Assembly (NCBI RefSeq): GCF_001886715.1
Contig: NZ_CP018082.1
Location: 3,162,001 to 3,226,000, forward strand
Source: Nocardia mangyaensis
GTDB taxonomy: Bacteria; Actinomycetota; Actinomycetes; Mycobacteriales; Mycobacteriaceae
Length of the DNA stretch: 64,000 nt
Reading direction: 5' to 3'
The translations under genes and the position numbers were made by a program. Of this stretch, positions 60,166 through 64,000 are shown in pieces (positions within the stretch are counted from its first letter, which is position 1; the number at the start of each line of letters is the position of its first letter). The notes beneath the pieces were generated by a model. That model searched no databases. It had not been told where the DNA came from and worked only from the letters and a program-made list of their open reading frames with translations.

Positions 60166-61616
60166 TGCCGACTCCGCCGCACACAGTCTCCGATCTTCCT
60201 GTCGCCCAGTTCGTCGGCGGCCGGTGGACGGAGAGCGCGACGACGATGGCCGTGCTGAATCCGGCCACCGGCACCCAGGTCGCGACGGTCGCCGACGGCG
60301 ACGACGTGACCGCGCTGGCCGCACTCGACGCCGCGGTGGCGGCGCAGGAGTCCTGGGCGGCCACCGATCCGCGCCACCGCAGCGACATCCTCCTGAACGC
60401 GTTCCATCTCCTGCACGCCGGCGCTGACCGGATCGCCCGGACGATCACCTTGGAGATGGGCAAGCCGCTCGCCGAAGCGCGCGGCGAAGTCGGCTATGGC
60501 GCCGAGTTCCTGCGCTGGTTCGCCGAGGAGGCCACCCGCGGGAGCGGAGCCTACTTCCGCGCACCGAGTGGTGGACGGCGCATCGCCGTCCGGAAACAGC
60601 CGGTCGGACCGGTTTTCGCGATCACACCGTGGAACTTCCCGCTGGCGATGGTCACCCGCAAAGTGGCACCCGCGCTCGCCGCCGGGTGCACTGTTGTACT
60701 CAAGCCCGCGCCCCAAACCCCGCTCACCGCCATGGAATTCATGCGGATCCTGGTGGAGGCCGGGGTGCCCGCGGGTGTGGTCAACTGTGTGACGACCGCC
60801 CGCGCGCCGCTGGTCTCGGCGCCGATCCTCGCCGACCGGCGGCTGCGCAAGCTCACCTTCACCGGCTCCACCGGGGTCGGCCGAATGCTGTTCGCGCAGG
60901 CCGCGCGGCGGGTCCTGCGGGTGTCGATGGAACTCGGCGGCAACGCCCCCTTCGTCGTGCTGGAATCCGCCGACCTGGACAAGGCCGTCGAGGGCGCCGT
61001 GCTCGCCAAGCTGCGCAATGCCGGGCAGACCTGTGTGGCCGCCGACCGGTTCCTGGTCCACGAGTCGCTGGTCGCGGAGTTCACCGAACGGTTCGTCGCC
61101 GCCGTCGCCGCGCTGTCCGTGGGCGAGGGCCTCGACGAATCCACTCGCATCGGACCGCTGATCGATGGGGCGGCGGTGCAGCGGATCACCGCGATGGTCG
61201 ACGAGGCGGTCGGCCTCGGCGCGCACCAGCACACCGCCACCGCCGAACTCGGCGGAGCCGGGCACTTCCTGCGGCCCGCTGTGCTCACCGGCGTCGATAC
61301 CCGGTCCAGGCTCTGGACCTCGGAGGTGTTCGGCCCCGTCGCCGCGATCCGTTCGTTCACCGACCCGGCCGAGGCGCTGCGACTGGCCGACGACACCGAA
61401 TCGGGCCTGGCCGGGTACGTCTTCGGGGAAAACCTGGGCGACACCCTGGACTTCGCCGAACGCCTGCACACCGGCATGGTGGGCGTGAACACCGGCGCGA
61501 TCTCCGACCCGGCGGCACCGTTCGGCGGGACGAGGTCTTCCGGACTCGGCCGGGAGGGCGGCAGCACCGGTTTGGACGAATACCAGGAGCTGCAGTATTT
61601 GGCCATCGAGCGCTGA
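60165..61616 (+). CDS. NAD(P)-dependent aldehyde dehydrogenase
   Basis: 483 residues. PWNFPLAMVTRKVAPALAAG, FTGSTGVGR (cofactor), MELGGNAPFVV (general base Glu), and NAGQTCVAADR (catalytic Cys) are all present. Pattern resembles succinate-semialdehyde dehydrogenases, but substrate is unproven. ATG 60165 overlaps the previous stop by one base. It is the last gene of the dehydrogenase operon. Confidence 0.93.
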   Translation: MPTPPHTVSDLPVAQFVGGRWTESATTMAVLNPATGTQVATVADGDDVTALAALDAAVAAQESWAATDPRHRSDILLNAFHLLHAGADRIARTITLEMGKPLAEARGEVGYGAEFLRWFAEEATRGSGAYFRAPSGGRRIAVRKQPVGPVFAITPWNFPLAMVTRKVAPALAAGCTVVLKPAPQTPLTAMEFMRILVEAGVPAGVVNCVTTARAPLVSAPILADRRLRKLTFTGSTGVGRMLFAQAARRVLRVSMELGGNAPFVVLESADLDKAVEGAVLAKLRNAGQTCVAADRFLVHESLVAEFTERFVAAVAALSVGEGLDESTRIGPLIDGAAVQRITAMVDEAVGLGAHQHTATAELGGAGHFLRPAVLTGVDTRSRLWTSEVFGPVAAIRSFTDPAEALRLADDTESGLAGYVFGENLGDTLDFAERLHTGMVGVNTGAISDPAAPFGGTRSSGLGREGGSTGLDEYQELQYLAIER

Positions 61617-61707
61617 GGGCCGGGCCACGGCACCGCCTGTGGTTCGGCGCCGCTGCCAAGGGGGCTCCCGGCGCGGTGTTGTCGGGAGGCTCCGACGTGG
61701 GAAGTGG

Positions 61708-62616
61708 TCAGTGGGGGGCGGCCATCGCGGCCCGTAGCCGGTCGACGATGAGAGTCCGGGCGGCCTTGCCTTCGGGCGTCGGTGTCAGCGGATACACGTG
61801 CACATGTCCGGGCGCCTCGTGGTACTCGACATCGACTGCGGCGGCACGGGCCTTGTCGACGAGCAATCGGTTGTCCGGATTCAGAATGTCGTTGGTTCCG
61901 CAGAATACTGTCAACGGCCCGAGCCCGTGGAGCTCGGCGGCCAGGGGACTCACCCTGGGGTCGGCCAGCTCGAGGTCGCCACGCCAGTGCTCGATCAGTA
62001 CCAGGGTTCCGTCCCGGCCGAGCCACGGGTCGGTGGGCTGCACCAGGTCGATGTCAGGGTTGGTGAGTGAGAGGTCGACGCAGGGCGAGATCAGCACCGT
62101 GGCCGGCAGCCGGACCCGGTATTCGTCGCGGAGCACGATCGCGGCCGACAAGGCGATCTGACCGCCCGCGGAGTCGCCGGCCAGGCACGTGTCGCCATAT
62201 CGCGCACGGCAATCCGCAACCAGCGCGGCGGTCGCCGCGACGACCTGCGCGGCGGTGCCGAAGGGTATCAGCGGGTAGATCGGGACGACGACGGTCGTTT
62301 CGGCGCGTGCCGCGATGCCGGCGGCCAGCTTCCAGTGCTGCGGTGCGATTTCATGGACCCAACCGCCGCCGTGAACATAGACGACACTGCCGCGGGCGCG
62401 GCCGGCACGCGGAGCGAGGGTGTAGACCGGCCCGCCGTCTCGATGCTCGACCGACACCGTGACGTCCCCGCGCAGGCGCGCGGGTGGACCAAAGGGGCTC
62501 GGGCGCAGGGCGCGTTCCCGAATCCGCTCCTGCGCACGCGCGGGGCTGACGAAGGGGCGATTCGCCCGTTTCAGTCGCAGAAAGGCGGTGAGCGCGCCAA
62601 CGGAAAGGCTCGGCAT
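61708..62616 (-). CDS. HSL-family alpha/beta hydrolase
   Basis: 302 residues. HGGG oxyanion motif in VVYVHGGGWVHE, GDSAGG nucleophile, Asp in CGTNDILNPD and His in APGHVHVYPL. No signal peptide. An intracellular esterase or lipase. It is converged upon by the aldehyde dehydrogenase and followed on its own strand by nothing; the M20 gene lies 44 bases upstream. Confidence 0.88.
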   Translation of the reverse strand: MPSLSVGALTAFLRLKRANRPFVSPARAQERIRERALRPSPFGPPARLRGDVTVSVEHRDGGPVYTLAPRAGRARGSVVYVHGGGWVHEIAPQHWKLAAGIAARAETTVVVPIYPLIPFGTAAQVVAATAALVADCRARYGDTCLAGDSAGGQIALSAAIVLRDEYRVRLPATVLISPCVDLSLTNPDIDLVQPTDPWLGRDGTLVLIEHWRGDLELADPRVSPLAAELHGLGPLTVFCGTNDILNPDNRLLVDKARAAAVDVEYHEAPGHVHVYPLTPTPEGKAARTLIVDRLRAAMAAPH

Positions 62617-62660
62617 TGTTGTCTCCTTCGACGATCAGGTCGTGCGCGACAAATCTTGCG

Positions 62661-63887
62661 CTACCGGGTTCCGCGCTCTGTGCGCTCGGCTCGGTCGGTC
62701 GACAGGGCGAGGCGGCGGAGCGCGAGTTCGGCATAGACTGCCGCGCCGTCAGCGAGTACCGATTCGTCGAAGATGGCCAGGGGCGAGTGGTTCATCGGCG
62801 CCTTGTCGACCTCGGCGCCGATCGGAGTCGCCCCGAGAGCGATCATCGCACCGGGTACTTCGGCGATGACCCGGGAGAAGTCCTCCGAGCCCGCGCCTGG
62901 GCGGTCCTGCCAGGCCCAGCGCTGCGGGCCGCAGATCTCGGCGACGGTAGCGGCGGCGAATTCGGTTTCCCGATCGTCGTTGACGGTCACCGGGTACAGC
63001 TCGGCGTAGTCGATCTCGACCGACAGTCCGTGCGCGGCGGCCACACCGCGCACCGTGCGAAGGAAACCGTCCTTGACGCGGGCGTGCGCAGCGGGCGAGT
63101 ACGAGCGCACCGTGGCCTCGAAGTAGGCCTCGTCCGGGATGACATTGTCCTGAGTACCCGCGTGCAGGGCACCGACGGTGATCACCACCGGATCGTGGAT
63201 GTCGATGCGGCGACTCACCATGGTCTGCAGCGCGAGCACCATTTCGCAGGCGGCGGGGATGGGGTCGAGTGCCTGATGCGGCATCGAGCCGTGTCCGCCG
63301 GCTCCGCGCACGGTGACCCGGACCGTGTCGGCCGCGGACAGGAACGGCCCGCGTCGGGCGGCGAAGACCCCCGCCGGGATGTGCTGGCTGATCACATGCA
63401 ATGCGTAGGCGGCGACCGGCCGGCTGCCGGTGGCGTCCAGTACGCCTTCGTCGAGCATCTTCCCGGCCCCGTCGAAGCCCTCCTCGCCGGGTTGGAACAT
63501 GAACACCACATCCCCGGCGAGCCGGTCGGCGTGGGCGCTGAGCAGTTGCGCGGCACCCGCCAGCATGGCGGTGTGCAGATCGTGCCCGCAGGCGTGCATG
63601 CGGTCGGCCCGCGCCGCGAAATCCAAGCCGGTCCGTTCGACGACCGGTAGCGCGTCCATATCCCCGCGCAACAGCACCGTCGGCCCGGGGCGTGCGCCGC
63701 GCAGGACCGCGGTCACCGACGACAGCGACGTTCCGGTGCCGACCTCGAGACCCAGACCGTCGAGCGCCGTCAGCACTTTCTCCTGGGTGCGCGGCAGGTG
63801 CAGCCCGAGTTCGGGTTCCCGGTGCAGGGCACGTCGTAGCTGCACGAGATCCCCCTGCAGCGTTGCGGCATCCTCACGAATGGACAT
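62661..63887 (-). CDS. M20-family amidohydrolase (hippurate hydrolase/IAA-amino-acid hydrolase type)
   Basis: 408 residues. Metal ligands are in LRGDMDALPV, ACGHDLHTAML and QPGEEGFDGAGKMLDEG, with HGSMPHQALDP and NHSPLAIF completing the site. It hydrolyses N-acyl amino acids or similar amides. ATG at 63887. The upstream probable transporter ends only 11 bases earlier, so they form an operon for uptake and hydrolysis of an amide substrate. Confidence 0.92.
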   Translation of the reverse strand: MSIREDAATLQGDLVQLRRALHREPELGLHLPRTQEKVLTALDGLGLEVGTGTSLSSVTAVLRGARPGPTVLLRGDMDALPVVERTGLDFAARADRMHACGHDLHTAMLAGAAQLLSAHADRLAGDVVFMFQPGEEGFDGAGKMLDEGVLDATGSRPVAAYALHVISQHIPAGVFAARRGPFLSAADTVRVTVRGAGGHGSMPHQALDPIPAACEMVLALQTMVSRRIDIHDPVVITVGALHAGTQDNVIPDEAYFEATVRSYSPAAHARVKDGFLRTVRGVAAAHGLSVEIDYAELYPVTVNDDRETEFAAATVAEICGPQRWAWQDRPGAGSEDFSRVIAEVPGAMIALGATPIGAEVDKAPMNHSPLAIFDESVLADGAAVYAELALRRLALSTDRAERTERGTR

Positions 63888-63898
63888 GTCCGGACTCC

Positions 63899-64000
63899 TT
63901 ACTGAACGGTTTCGGTGAACAAGCGGACCTTCGTCACAGTGCGGGTTCCGGCCAGCAGCGCGAGCGCCGCGACGAACACGTAGACCGGGATGACCCAGCG
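63899..64000 (-). CDS. C-terminal end of a probable membrane transporter (partial)
   Basis: Only the last 33 residues are in the window, ending at TAA 63899. They form one hydrophobic helix (WVIPVYVFVAALALLAG) and a short polar tail, TRTVTKVRLFTETVQ. The end of a major-facilitator-type permease fits best, but so little is visible that this is a guess. It is coupled to the M20 gene. Confidence 0.5.
   Translation of the reverse strand, partial: RWVIPVYVFVAALALLAGTRTVTKVRLFTETVQ

Noticed and set aside
59376..61616. 746-residue frame covering the alcohol and aldehyde dehydrogenase genes
   Set aside because: Only the part from 60165 is a real protein; the front is another frame of the alcohol dehydrogenase gene.

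Overview
The window is 64 kb of high-GC actinobacterial chromosome. The gene set points to a mycolate-type actinomycete, most likely Nocardia or a close relative: many TetR regulators, F420/LLM flavoenzymes, an XRE-DUF5753 regulator with its SAM methyltransferase, a CYP138-like P450, acyl-CoA dehydrogenase pairs, a class I cholesterol oxidase and GAF-ANTAR regulators. The genus is an inference. No tRNA, rRNA, CRISPR array or complete insertion sequence was seen.

Layout. 1-4.8 kb: the end of a secreted-type protein, a PLP decarboxylase, and facing it a P450 gene followed by a 56-codon peptide gene ending ELHPIAMYSHR, a possible minimal P450-modified peptide (RiPP) locus next to an IS630 remnant. 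5-12.3 kb: a TetR-controlled cluster (flavin monooxygenase, hydrolase, SDR; opposite, a broken FadD17-like ligase, LLM enzyme and kinase-like protein). The same inverted repeat, GTAKACA-N12-TGTCTAC, lies upstream of both arms. 12.4-20 kb: ArsR plus M23 peptidase, a secreted proline-rich repeat protein, palindromes, a second IS630 remnant, DUF3703, AraC, and the XRE/methyltransferase pair. 20.5-25.3 kb: BM3-like P450, TetR, secreted GH1 glycosidase and secreted lipase. 25.4-32 kb: LLM monooxygenase with an F420-type reductase and divergent ArsR, SDR with divergent TetR, a decayed CaiB transferase, and CMD with divergent HxlR.

33-39 kb: cholesterol oxidase, SGNH esterase, a 27-residue microprotein, an FMN reductase remnant and a CocE hydrolase. 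39-43 kb: TetR divergent from an acyl-CoA ligase / enoyl-CoA hydratase / SDR operon. 43-51 kb: membrane protein with winged-helix regulator, ECF sigma with YCII protein, DHA2 exporter, CYP138-like P450 with TetR and a divergent epimerase-like gene, and a truncated lipase. 51-55 kb: two GAF-ANTAR regulators, a SigF-type sigma factor and a 71-residue protein. 55-61.6 kb: two convergent TetR genes and a tightly coupled operon of two acyl-CoA dehydrogenases, Zn alcohol dehydrogenase and aldehyde dehydrogenase. 61.7-64 kb: HSL-type hydrolase, M20 amidohydrolase and the end of a probable transporter.

The general picture is a lipid, steroid and xenobiotic catabolism region made of many small regulator-plus-enzyme modules. 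It shows clear decay: broken FadD, CaiB, FMN reductase, lipase and secreted-protein genes plus two transposase fragments. Divergent promoters repeatedly carry readable inverted repeats, several of which assign a likely operator to a specific regulator.
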